Source: Stereum hirsutum FP-91666 SS1 (taxonomy: Eukaryota > Basidiomycota > Agaricomycetes > Russulales > Stereaceae). Taken from it: a DNA stretch of 64,000 bases. Location: positions 589,575 through 653,574 of the forward strand of contig NW_006763148.1 of assembly GCF_000264905.1 (NCBI RefSeq), in the 5' to 3' direction. This document shows, in pieces, positions 1-12,200 of the stretch. Positions within the stretch are counted from its first letter, which is position 1, and each line of letters begins with the position of its first letter. Made by a program: the position numbers and the translations under genes. Under the pieces are notes generated by a model, which saw only the letters and a list, made by a program, of their open reading frames with translations, was not told the DNA's origin and did no database searches.

Positions 1-1503
1 TACTAATAACCAACGCCGAATCCCACGCGTACGTCGCGCCGCCAGCGCTGATCGGCACCAGCACAAGGATATTCGCGCCGAGAGAGAGGAGCGAGCCGAG
101 AAAGTCGATCTTTGCGAGTTTGGAGCGGATGTTGCCGCGCACTTTCACGAGCGGGATGAAGAAGTGGATGAGGGTTATGCAGAGGAGTGTCAGGGGTGGT
201 GTGCACCTGATTGAAAACGTGCGGAGTTATTGACGGTGTGGGTGGATGGTTGAGCTTGAGCTTGAGCTTCGGAGGAAGGGGGTAGGTACTGAGTCGAACG
301 CACCAGAATGTCCATCGCCAGGTAACTTTTTGCGAGAAGACGGCACCGACGAAGGGGCCCTATCCCGAAAAAATGTGAGTTTTGTAATTTTGAGTATATG
401 GCGATTCGCAACGTCAGACGTACCACAGCTGAACCGAGAGCTACAGCACACGCGTTGAAACCCTGCCACTTTCCTCGTTCGCGTAGGGTAGTCTGACATT
501 GCATCGCACCAACCAGTCCCTGTCATCACCTATTCCTGAGTTACAGCATTCAACGTCAGGATACTCACCACATCGGACATAATGATCATCGCCATATTAT
601 TGATACCTGTTCAGTCAATCGCGTTGACCGTCTGGATTCTCGGGAGAGACATGGACCAGAGAGCGAGGATAAAGTACCCACCTCCCCCGCCTATACCCGC
701 AACCGCTCTGAACACATAGAGTTGCACTGGAGTCTGTGCGAATCCACATAGCAGATCGCCGATGGCGAAGATGATGAGGGCGCCGATGAGGAGTGCTTTC
801 CGACTTGTGGAGGTGAATACGGATGTAAGTTTCTATGTCATTTTGACTGTAGCAAGGTAGAGAGGGAAAAGTGATGATATAATGCTCACCCAAAGATATC
901 AGAAAGTCTTCCGTAGATAAGTTGACAGCTCGTACTGCAAGTCCAGAGGCGACACGCCACAGTCAGTCGACGCCACTTATTCCATTGCCAAGCCGCCTTC
1001 ACTTCCTCCACCTCGCCCGTCTATCCAAGAGACATCGCGACCCGAACGGCATCGAAATGATTCACGGGTAGTAGAAGGAACAAAACGAAGACAAAATGGA
1101 GTATAGAAGAAACGCACTTCGCCACCAAATAACTTGTCCCAACCCAACTAATCGACTGTCCCGCACCAAGCTCCTTCGCAATCATCGGCGCCGCCGTCGC
1201 TACGCTCGTACTGTCCAAGAAACTCAAGAACAGACTAAGGCCAAGTCCGCAGAAGATGATGGACTTGGTGAGCGTGGAGAGTTCCGTCGAGGATTGGTCT
1301 TGGAGGACTACTTTCTTTTTCTTGAATCTGTATTTACTCGTGCTGGGATTGACGGATTCTATACCGGGTACAAGACCAGATTTAGCGGCATCTGGAGGGG
1401 AGTTGGAAGGCGTGACGGTTCTAGTCGTGCTCGTAGAGGTGTAGTGTGCGTTCGAAGGAGCGTCAGGGACTCCTTCGAGACGAGGATCGGGGTCGTCTGC
1501 CAT
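1..1503 (-). CDS. MFS transporter, DHA2 (14-TM drug:H+ antiporter) type, 3' end beyond the window
   Basis: Plasma- or vacuolar-membrane exporter of small molecules, driven by proton exchange (family knowledge; substrate unknown). Exons on the minus strand: 1503-1118, 934-890, 803-682, 606-569, 492-424, 359-304 and 206-1, the last running off the edge. Joining them gives one frame: a roughly 80-residue cytosolic, Ser/Thr-rich N-terminus, TM1 (SIIFCGLGLSLFLSFLDSTS), then VANTSCQLIYGRLSDIFGRK, which is the MFS motif A loop. After it come FAQTPVQLYVFRAVAGIGGG, LRERGKWQGFNACAVALGSA and LLCITLIHFFIPLVKVRG. The ERGK-x-QG motif and the KIDFLGSLL helix are typical of fungal DHA2 proteins. Only about half of the expected 500-600 residues is visible. 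Confident as to family. Confidence 0.9.
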
Positions 1504-2564
1504 CCTCAGCAGTCGTCAGGATCCCAGAACAGAGCGTGAACAAGTCGTGAATTTTCGTAGAGCACAGAGTAGCCCGAGCTGTCTTCCCTAGGCCTCCCAG
1601 TCGCCTTTGGTAAGACGAAAATACCGTCGAAGTCGAAGCAAGTGAAAGGCGAGGAGAGCGTTGGGGTCCACGTACGTATAACATCCCGCTCATGCCCATG
1701 ATACCCATAGCCAATATCATATGTTCTATTTGCTAAAAACAAAACGAAGAACGGTTCGTACAACGTCGTGGTCGGCGTGTGGAACAAGTTTTGCCTTGCT
1801 GGCCTTTCGTATCTTCGCGCCGATGGAAGGGGCTCGGTCCATGTTGGTTTCGGATATATCGGCAGTTATAAATAAGTTGTAGCCAATCAGAGTGAGGGCC
1901 ACAATATCTTTTGTTCTCGTGCCACAGCATCCCTTAAAGGTGTCACTGTCAGTCGAGATTCCTCCGACCACGTCTCCTCGATCCATCACAATGAAGCGAG
2001 CCAGTCCGACTTCATGCGCGGGGCAATGAGGAATCTGTCGCCTCAGACTCCGTTCTTTCTCGGCTACATTCGTCCTAGACTGCGAGTTGTTCAGTGGCAT
2101 TTGCTTTCATGAATCGTCTCGAGGGACTCGGAGACAGTACTCCCCAGCAAGAGGAAAGTGGTCTAGATGGATACGGGTCGTAGAGACGTCGAACCGAGTC
2201 ATGTTCATCATCTTGATGTCGAAGGCAGCTCCCGCAGGCTCTGGACGATGGCTCAAATTTTTCATTATGGCAACTGCCGAGTCGCTTTGGGATATTTTGC
2301 AATCCTGCGCTCGCCTTCGGTGGCAGAACTACTTACTACTTCTCTTAAAGCATGTAAGTACGTGCGACACGTATGGTATACGAGCGAGCTAGAATATTCA
2401 TTGGCTCAATATTTTGCTGGGCTGATTCCTAATAGGAGCGATCGCGGGTAAAACCGGGTGTGTCACAACCACGGAGTCCCCTATTGAGTCGCTGGTTAAA
2501 TTCCTTCCATCGTGGTCGACGACTTTGCGACGACTGTGTCTAATACGACCCACGGCGCAACACC
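1504..2564. other. Divergent intergenic region
   Basis: Lies between the starts of the DHA2 transporter (minus) and the P-loop gene (plus), so it carries both promoters. Short open frames exist on both strands, but none shows recognisable protein sequence or convincing splice partners. I see no repeat or RNA gene here. Confidence 0.5.
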
Positions 2565-4090
2565 ATGGAAAACTCCGACTCTTCCAGTAACCACGAATTC
2601 TTCGCCCTCGCATCCGATGCAGGTGAGTATCCCAAAGCCCGTCCATCCGTCCTATCTCGATGTTGATGTCTCGCCTACTCTTTCTTCCAGTCGTCGAAAA
2701 CGGTTGGATATGGTCGGACGAGGACAAGGCCCAATGGCAGCCAGGACCTTCCTCGGTACAAGAGTTCTACGCAAAGTGGCGTGGCGCTACTCTTCCCGAC
2801 CATACTTCGCTTCCCTACGAGATAGAAGTCGGGTTACACGAAGACGGCACACCCCTCCTCCCATTCCATGCACACGACACGGCGGAAACTCGAATTTTGA
2901 TCACGAAGACGTACGAAGATATATTCCACCGCTTGTTGGACCTTCGTCGAGTGGGCAAGAGTTCCAGGGGCGCCGTGATCACTGGCCAGCCGGGCACTGG
3001 TACGTTCAAAGGATACCAGATCCCCCGTATGTGAATGTGACGACGACTGACTAAATCACATCCCTCTAGGAAAATCCACTTTCCTCAAATACATGCTCAT
3101 ACGACTCCTCTCAACCAGTCAAGTGGTACTCCTATGCAACACCACCATCATCCATCTCTTCTTCGACGGTCACGTCTACTCTCGCCCTGCCTCATACGGC
3201 TTCCACTACCTCCCTAAACTTCCAGGGTTCGATAATCTGGCCCCTTGGGCATTAATCGACGTGGACTTTCAAGATGTCGGGGCACCGTTGGATAATGATT
3301 CAGATGTCTGGCCGATTCAGGTTTCCGATCCGAATCCGATACGATGGAAATCCTGGCTCGAGCGTTTTGGTGGTGTCGAGTGGGGAATGCCTCTGTGGAA
3401 CTTCGAGGACCTTCTCCATGGGTGCGTAGTCTGGTCCCTTCGTTATATTCCGTTCGCACTACATACGTCATTGATTCCAACTGAGTATTGAATGACCTCC
3501 ATCTCTGTCATAGTCTTCGTCTGCAAGTTGGCTACGCTGAATATCGCAACAGTCTGTCCGAGGCTCTCTCTGCGAAATCAACACACCGGCCCGATTCTCA
3601 AGACGTCGCGATCGCGGATGCCCTCGAAGTCCTCAAGAGAGAGAAGGATTTGAATCTCGACGACATGCGCGATGACGTGGACACCGACACGGTCGTCGAA
3701 TCAACCGAGAAGGACGAGGTGGACGACGCACTTGAGGTCCTAGTGGGCAATGCCACCGAAGAGGTCGGTTTTGCCCCCCGCGATGTCTACGGTTTAATCT
3801 TCGCGTCCAGACGGATGAAGAACGACCGCGTCAGGGCGCTCAAAACATTCGACTACAGCGCCTTGGAATCACTCAGCAAGACATTCCAGAACACGCGGGC
3901 TTTGACTTATGGGCAGTCACTCGTCGTCGCGGTGTCGCCGTACCAGAGAGGGTTATTTGATGATGACGGTTGGAAGATGGACTTCAAGTCTATTAGGATT
4001 GCGAAGGAGGCGGTGCTTAAGTTGATGGAGAAGGACGATCAGCAGCTTTTGGGGATGTATAGGTCTTTGTGTCACTCTGAGGATACTTAG
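2565..4090 (+). CDS. P-loop NTPase of Crinkler/RHS-like type
   Basis: Exons 2565-2622, 2691-2999, 3070-3421 and 3514-4090 give 431 residues. The start has a good fungal context (caccATGg). A Walker A motif, GQPGTGKST, is assembled across the second intron (GQPGTG|KST) and is followed by FLKYMLIRLLS and VVLLCNTTII. ALIDVD at about residue 170 is a plausible Walker B strand, and a later PNPIRWKSW block is also seen in related proteins. The N-terminal quarter (WIWSDEDKAQWQPG...YEDIFHRLLDLRR) and acidic linker (VDTDTVVESTEKDEVDDALE) show no catalytic motif. Family knowledge: such single P-loop proteins are expanded in Agaricomycetes and relate to the NTPase part of Crinkler/RHS-type proteins; their role is unresolved (effector-like, conflict or DNA-associated ideas exist). 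No nuclease or kinase domain is visible here. The P-loop is certain; the Crinkler/RHS link is inferred from overall pattern. Confidence 0.8.
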
Positions 4091-4730
4091 TGAGCCTAGC
4101 GGGATACGTCTTCGAAGAGATCACACATCGCATGCTATCCGGACGCTCGCAGAATATGCACCTTTGACTCCTTCATCATCACCTTCGACCCTCAGTCCCA
4201 GACGCCGGTCATTGGGTGGTTTCTCGCTCAGGTATTCGGGACGTACGACTGTGGCCATCGCTCTGGATCTTGTCTGTGTACGCGACGATCAGAGACTTTA
4301 CTATCGTGCCCTGGATCTCGCCTTCCCCCTAATTCATGCTGATATTCATTCGCACCACGGTTGTTCACATTCAGGAGTGACTGATTGCTTTTTTGTACCC
4401 ATGCTGTTCCCAAATCGTGAACAGGCGGTCGTAGATGGCCCCGAATTTGTGTTATCTTGTGTGTTGTATGTATGAGTTTTAGTATGTGAATGCGAGCTTT
4501 TACTGAAGTTCGGATGCTGAATTGATTTGCATACAAGCGAGAAAGCAGGGCACATGTACATCAGAGCATACTGTCGTCGCGCAGAACGATCCACATCTCT
4601 ACGTTAGCAATCCTTCCCACCACTGGGCACCACCTATAATACACCACCGCGTTGAAACGAGGTCAGTAAAGTCGTACATACCAAGCTCAGAAAGAAAGAA
4701 AAGACGACGGCCAGCCTACCGCAATCAGGA
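4091..4730. other. Convergent 3' intergenic region
   Basis: Separates the stop codons of the P-loop gene (plus) and the F-box gene (minus). It should hold two 3' UTRs. No coding or structural feature stands out. Confidence 0.5.
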
Positions 4731-7700
4731 TTATGAAAGAGGAAGTAATTTGCCTTGTTCGTCGAGCGCGTCTCTCGGTCCTACTTTCCATGACCAGAAT
4801 GGACCTGAATAATCAGACGAGAGGTCAACGCTGAGAGTGTGAAGGAGATATGGCGAAATAAAGTTATCTCACCCAAAGGGTCCATGTGTTCGTGCTCAGC
4901 GCTGGTCCACATACCCAGGACGCCAGTGGCAGAACCCACTCCTCCGAGTTGAACACCCTCAGACTGCCACTCTCCTTCATCGTCTTCGCGTCTCGTCCGC
5001 TGAGTGAGTATAACCAACCACATAATCCACATTATTAGCACCTCTAAGCACCAACATGCTGAAGAGCGAAAGGATGTAGTATGAAACTCACAAGACTCCA
5101 CCTTACATTCCCGTCCCCAACCATCTCCACCCTTCCCCTGACCCTCAGACCATCCGAAAGCTGGTTCGAGCTTCCCGCGAGCTGTCCGACCACGTTTATT
5201 GGCGGTCGATGTGGCCATCTCGAGTTGGGTGGGACGGTGCCGAAGAGAGTTATGCGGAGGGTGAAAGGGATGATGCGCATGACTTCGAAGAGGTCAGGAT
5301 CGTCGAAACGTCTCGTTATAGGTCGGACCTGTAAGGAAGAGTCGGTGTAAGATAGTTATAGTAGAAACTGGAAAGTCTAGAGTGGACGAACGTTGTTTGC
5401 TGGGCGAAGGACATCATGAACGTCAGATTTCAGGCTGTAGTTCGCTTGGGAATGTAGTAAAACTCACCAATCAAGTCACGATAGTCGATCCAACATACAC
5501 AACGCCTGGAATCATCCAAAAAAACAAAAATCAGCAATCTACCCCGAACACATCCTCAGCCACACCACTGACCTCCACTGACCCTCCACCCCCGCCCAAT
5601 CCCAGTTCTCATCCTCTTCCCCACTACCTTTCCCCTGACTCATCTCCCTTTCCCTCTCCCGCTCTCTCTCCCTCAACATCCTCTCCACATCCATCCCGGG
5701 CGCCGAGCCCATCCTCAACCCATCCAATCCCACCAGTGCTCTCAACGCCTTGACATGTCTCTTCAACAACAAATCTCTCAGATTGCCCTCGACGACCTGT
5801 CTCGCCGCGCTCAGCCAGTTCCAGTCGAACTTCAAGTCCATCGCTGATAAGTTCTTCTTCTTCGACGGCTGCCTCCCTGATCCTGGATGGCCATAATCTG
5901 CACCATGACTATCGTCTTCGTTACGAGATGATGTGGAGGAAGAGACTTCAGAGTCGCGTTCCATTGGTTCTTCTTCAGCCTCGTCGTCGTGCAACTCGAA
6001 CATATCCGCTGCGTCGACGTAATCTGGATCTTCGACGTCGTCTTCGTCGATCTCCGCTAGCTCGATTAGCTGAAGCGAATGGGTATGCCCATCTTGTCCT
6101 CCACCGTTCTCAACACCTCCGGCGCCACTTCCTTCGCCGCCCTCATCTTGATCGCCATCCGCGCCTCCGCCTTCGTCCCCAGTCCCATCCTCACCTGCGT
6201 CTTCGTCCTCATCGTCATCATCCCTACTCTCAATCCAAACATGAGTCCTCCCTTCCAAAGCATCCTCCCCCGCAAACATCGAAGCTCCCGGATCCCTCAA
6301 ATGAACGAACGGGCCCCATAATCTCTGCGGATGCACATACCGCATATTGTAAACTTTGATGCGCGCCAGGCGGCGGCTTTCTTCGGCTGAGGATATGTGA
6401 GGCGAAGACGAATGAGAAGGGGAGGGGTGAGGGTGAGAGGAGGAAGAAGAGGACGCGTTGAATTCGAATTGTGCAGCGAGGGATTCTTCTTCCGGCTCTT
6501 CTGGTTCGGGTTCTATCCCGTCGTTCGCAGGAATGTGGGCATGATCCCCATCTTCGTCGACCGAAAGCTCAGGGTCCATGTCCGCATCCGTGTCCGACGA
6601 ACTCGACCCGCTCGTCTCCCCAGTTTCTTCATAAGTCGCCTCCCCATGAGCCTGCAATATTGCCTCTGTATCCTCCGGCATCGGTGGTATCGTCATAGCG
6701 GACCATCCTCCAGCACCAGCACCAGCACCAGCACCAGCGGAGCTCCCAGTTTCGTTTGCGGTAGACGTGTCACGATTCAAAGTCTCTCCCTGGCCCCCAT
6801 CCCCCTCTCCAAACGCCTCCATCAACCCCGTCTGCGCAACTAACTTCCAGAAGAGTTCATCCTCCGCTCTTGGACGCTCTGCAACCGTTAATCCCACCCC
6901 GTCTTCCTTAAATATAGAAAGAGCCCGGGGCCGCATTATCGTTATCGCGTGGCGAATGAGAGGGGCGAGCCAGAGAAGGTTTAGGGAGGGGACGAATGAG
7001 GAGGTTGTAGGCGTCATTGTCGTTGCACTGCTAGGTAGAGTGGTGAGGTGGGCGTGAGCAGTGGCGAACGGATGCGATGCTTGTATCGTCTGCGCGACGA
7101 TGGACATCGAGTGGGGTGGGAAGACGGGGTAGGGCGTTCGGAGGTCTGGGATGGTGGAGGATGTGAAAGAGGAGAGAGAGGAGGGAGAGGGAAGGGGTGC
7201 GGACGTGGAGAGTACTGAGAGCAGACATTGTAAAGCAGTTGCTAAGTCGGATGAGGTGGGTGGTAGTGAGGCCGTAGGGGCGGCTGAGTGAGAGGGGGGT
7301 GTGGCTGCTTTCGATTTACCCTTGCTTTTGTTATTGGATTTGGATTTGGACGGCGAGGAAGACGAATGACGAGTCGAGAGTGATGATGACCGGAGGGTGG
7401 CGCGTCTACCTGTAGCTGGACGACTGGCGTCGTTATCTTCGTCGCCGTTGGTGGTACCAGGTCGATTGAACCTGGCTTCCATCCTGGATGCGTATCTCTT
7501 AAGGAACAACCCCGTCCATATCCTACGCTTATACTCCTCTTCCCAAGGAAACTCGTCCACCTTCAAGGCCGTTTTCGAACTCGTCGAAGCTCTGGCCTCG
7601 CCTTTCCCTTTCCCCTTCGTACTCCCCCTTTTCTTCCGCTTCTCCTTCTCCATCACACTCTCTTCTCTCTCCTCCTCGGCCCCACACCCCCACTCCCCAA

Positions 7701-7971
7701 CGCTCCACCCCACTCCGCCCCTCGGATCATCCCAACAAGCCAAAAACATCCTCATCCACAAATGACTATGAAGCGGCTGATACACGCATTCGCGTAAGAA
7801 TCTGCATGTGCGTGCGAGGCTGGAGACAGTGGTGGGATGGCCAGAGAGGGCAGTGTGGACTATTATTTGTTCGATGAGTTCTAGAGGCAGGGAGGGGAGC
7901 GATAGGGACGGAGAGGTGAGCTGGGTTGGAGAGACGGGTTGGGTAGATATGGATGGGAGGGCGGAGGACAT
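4731..7971 (-). CDS. Long F-box protein with agaricomycete-type C-terminal block
   Basis: Predicted substrate receptor of an SCF ubiquitin ligase. Exons 7971-5573, 5505-5468, 5399-5392 (8 nt, inferred), 5328-5092, 4999-4873 and 4804-4731 give 960 residues. The F-box is at about residues 26-75 (LPLELIEQII...SSLARTCRFLRE). A long low-complexity region follows: Ser-rich, then acidic (DDDDEDEDAGEDG near residue 600). The C-terminus is rebuilt from small exons: RCVCWIDYRDLI, MRIIPFTLRITLFGTVPP, VEMVGDGNVRWSL, GEWQSEGVQLGGVGSATGVL and DPLGPFWSWKVG. These blocks are conserved in this F-box class. Reading straight on from the first exon would stop at 5539 after about 810 residues and would lose them. 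A TATA-like run (tatatata, near 8018) lies about 50 nt upstream of the start. The microexon is the least certain part. Confidence 0.82.
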
Positions 7972-9239
7972 GGTTGTGGTCTAGAGAATAGAGAAGACGT
8001 GTGAGTAAACTGAGCCTATATATAGAAAGAACTGGGAGAGTAAGCACCAAGAGCGAAAATTCAGCTCCCATGAGAGACATAGAAAGCAAGCCATACTGGT
8101 ACTAGCAAAAACAGGAATATGTACTTGCAGTCACCACACCCGTTCAAGCTGATCTCCCGAGGGATGCAATTGTCTGTAATTGTACCTAGTTGCCTCATTT
8201 GCGAGGCTTGAGGTCGGAGGAAATTTCAACAGACAGGGCTCGTGGGTCGTTACCACAGACAGATACTATTGCAAACGCAAAACGAAACCTTGCCGATATA
8301 ATTTTTGTGTTGGTCTGTCTGACGGACCTCGATAATTGTTGGCCTCGGTGCGAACAGTGAATATCCTCGTATCATCTTTTCGAGCGAGATGATACGATAC
8401 AAGCACAGCAGAACGCAGAGGAATACCAGCACTATCTTGCGACAGCGATCCCTGTGTTCCACGACGACTGTACGGTGTGATGGCGTCTTTCAATACCCAG
8501 TCAATTGCAAAGGGATACTCACGACGAGTAGTAGTAACCCTCAGGAGTGCTAGATCCAGAAGTCCAGTGCTAACTGATGTCTAGGGGGAAATCGTCCAGA
8601 GACTCGTCACGGTTAAGCTCCAAGTTGCTCAACGTCTTGGTTGTCTCTGACCTCACGGGACGGAGACGGAGACGATGTGGGGAGCTGACTCTTGCGGTGG
8701 GTGCGTTCCGCACAACTCGGGCCACTCCGGGGCCACACTGAGTCTAAAGCCACGTGTTTTTTTTGTTGGTGTCGCCACAGGCTTTTTTTAGTCGCGCTAT
8801 TGTTCTTCAGTTCTGTCTTCCCTCCACCTCCAACAGCTCAGGTTACAGTTTTACCAGCAGACCTTCTGAGCGACTCACGTTGCTGTAAATTATGCCTCTT
8901 GCTTCGTATGCTCCGTTGAACCTGTGCGTGCACAACCTACTAGATGCGAAACGACTTCAACCAGTATCTTGGCCGCAACTCGCGAGAGATACGATTGAAG
9001 CGTTGACAACACCTCTGCCACGCTGGCTCAGTATAGTCGGTCATTCTATCTGACATAGTTTTAGCCTATTATTAAATCATAGATTTCTTTAGGGCCCATA
9101 TCCATTTCTATGTGAATCGTCAAGATCGATACTCGCTGAACTGCAGGGTGCGGCCCCAGGACAATGCTCTGACTCCAATCTGACGCAGGACAGGGAACTT
9201 TTCCAGTGTCTCGATACTTTATTGTCTGTGGTCGTTGCG
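7972..9239. other. Divergent intergenic region
   Basis: Between the F-box gene (minus) and the 13-exon gene (plus). It carries both promoters. Open frames are short and unlike proteins; I see no repeat or RNA gene. Confidence 0.5.
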
Positions 9240-12200
9240 ATGCGTGCTGCACACCACTCCTTCCAGGGAGGGCCAAATCCTAGAACTCCTTTGTTCGTCG
9301 GACTCGTTCAAAGCGTAATCCTCGCACAGTCGCGTGATTTAATCCTGCGGTAAGCAATGCGTTGTCGCGGTCGTTGTGATTGTCCTGTTTACTCACTTCC
9401 TCTCACAGAGAATATCTTGAATTTGTTCTCCCGCGATATCCGTATCTTGACTCAGAGAGTTCGTTATATGAGCTTCTTCCGCGATATTCTCGGGCGACTT
9501 TAACTGGGTTCTGTTCCATGGAGACCCGCAAGTGGCCGGAGGAGTCAGAAGAGGTCTCTGAGGACCTGGAGGAGTCATGCGATGTCACAAATGATCTAGA
9601 GGAGCCAGAAAATCTCACGAAGGATCTAGAGGAGTCGGACGAGGTCACGGAGGATCTGGACACGATGTCGGTGTCCATTGACCACGACGACGATTTTCAC
9701 ATCTGTGGACCACACTGTCTTTGTCTAGGGTCTGACTTGCCCGCACACACCCCCCTAGACATCTCCGAGGAACACTCAGCCGACTCAGACGACCCAGACA
9801 ACTTAGACAACTTAGACGGCTTAGACGGCTTAGACGACACTCAGATGTTCCATCACGGTTGCGACAAACACATCTTCATCAATAAAGACTTACAATCAGA
9901 CGTGGCCTGCGTTTTCGTCATGGCCGAGCAACGTAATATATACCATGCGCTTTCGAGTGCGCTATACCACAGACGTGCCGTCGGAATTCACGAACCTATC
10001 ATTGGCTTGACCTTCGGAGAACATGGCTCTCGTCTGCATCTCATTCTTGCTTGGCTAGAGAAAGATCTGATTCATTTAGACCAGGCCCTTGTGAGTTTTT
10101 CTCAGGCTGCTTTCCTGCCTCTCGCCCTGAGTTTCCTCACCTTTCTAGCCGGTGGTTCACCTTGTGCATGCTCCGTTCGAAGCGGGTGGTACGACCTCGA
10201 ATGGTGTCTTCGACATGCGCGATCCGATAGCAGCACTCTATCTTGCCCGTGTACTACGCTCTCTGCCCCAGAATCTGCCATGCATAACCTCCCAGGCGAT
10301 TCACGAGAGCAAATCCTCGCCGATGGACATCGATATGCAGATGGCCCTTTCCTGGCGCGCTGATCAGATCCTCCCCAATATTGAGGCCGCTCCTGTGCAC
10401 GAAGTAATTTATGCCTGGGTCGAGAGCTTGCCAACTTATAAGTAGGTCCATTCTATCGTTCTTCACTCTTTTGTCCTGTTTATCTCTGTCGCGTACAGTC
10501 TTTCCGCCGCTGGAGAAACAAGATATTCGCTGGACTCGCCAGCAAAGGTACGTAGTATCGCAACATGACTCGTGGTACCTAGCTCATGCGTGCTCTTAGG
10601 CTAGATCACAAAGCAGAAGTAATGGTTCGAGCGTAGGCAAGGCCAGCAGCAAAGCCCAATCTAACCTGTCGTTAGTCTCCAATACTCTTGATCGTCATCA
10701 AGACTAACAATATTCTTCTTCATGTATAGGCCTGCGGATGAGAATATGGCTTCACATCATCTTGGCGCAACATTTGATCCTACACGGTATGTTGCAACAT
10801 TTTGATCAAGAAAGCTATCGACAAGTGACCGAAACTGGTTGTATTTCAGAGCGATAGCAGCACGTAACAAGAGGACCAGCGCGTTGACTGCCTTTTCTAT
10901 GTCGGAGTAAGTTCAACGTGATATGCCCTGTGCTCCCCATTCCTGATTTGTATTACTTCTAGATTTGCAGCCATAGCATCATCGCCTGGGCAGGTCGATG
11001 CCATGACTTATTGGATACTTAACCGTACCGGCATGCGAGAGATGAAAGCTTTGCCCGAGATGTACGAGATCCTAAAGAAGGAGCGGGGGACCTACGTTGA
11101 GTACTGCAAGACCTACGATGCACTTGTGGCCCTCAGCTGGCCGTTCGCATGGAAGACTATTGTATGTACCTCTACACCTACGCGCTGTCAGCACCTACTA
11201 AATCATAGTGAAGAACGACCTCCCACCGGTGGATCCAGATCTTGAATGGCTGCGTCAGTTGCTATGGGACATGTATGAAGCTCGCGTGCGCTGCCCCGAC
11301 GGGCGCTTGCCCATAGAAGAGCTAAAAGATCCTGCCTTGGTGCAACTCGTGACTGACCGATTTCAAGACCTTTTGCGAGTAGTTAGAGATGCACTTGGCA
11401 TGAAACGAGATGCACCCGATGTCAAGATTCCAGAGGCCACATACCGAAGTGGTTTTGACCGCCTGATTAGGTTGTTCTTTGACGGTGCAGGGGAGGCTGC
11501 TGCAAAACGACTGTCCATGTGCGTTTTTTCGAGCTCAGTTTTTTTAATCACATTTTATCCTACTCTAATATGCTTGCACCAGCCTGGAGTCCAGGATTTC
11601 AATGCCACGAAATGATCTGGCTGATGCGGTAATGAGCAAGCATACAGGAGGCATGAAGGCAGTCAGGCCCGTCATACGCCTGTGGGGGGACACCTCAACG
11701 AGCGCCATTGTACAGCATCAGCAGCATCTCAGAGAGGATGCCCGTATCATTCAGGATCTCGTTGATCAAGGTTTACAGCCCGAGCTTATGGCAGCGAATG
11801 CGCGGGCTGCCCGCAACCTTCTCAACAGAACCGTAGAAAGCGTGGTAGACTCAAATGATCCAGATGAAGTCCTGAAACGGGCTTTGCGGGAGCCGCTGAC
11901 CGGCACAGTCGATAACCTAGGTCTCGTCCAGATCAAGGATTTTTTTGCAGTGGACAAGCCTCTACCAGCGCAAGACATAAACGACTTCGCGCTCTTCGAT
12001 ATCTCCGAGAAGAAATACGATGATTTTGCTTCCCAGAGCGAGGCTATAGAGAAGCTGCAGCCTGTCCCTCCGAATCCTTTGACTCGTCCCAATGACTCTC
12101 GTGATCCATTTATGACGGCTCGTCACGATTACCTGGTTGATTTGGCCGACCCGCCACAACAACTGACTCCAGGCTCGCAGATTTGTTTGTTCCCCGCCGT

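Noticed and set aside
5392..5468. A 23-nt exon (after CCCAAG) as the missing F-box exon
   Set aside because: It fits the phase, but would need a 22-nt upstream intron, too short to splice. The 8-nt exon at 5399-5392 leaves normal introns.
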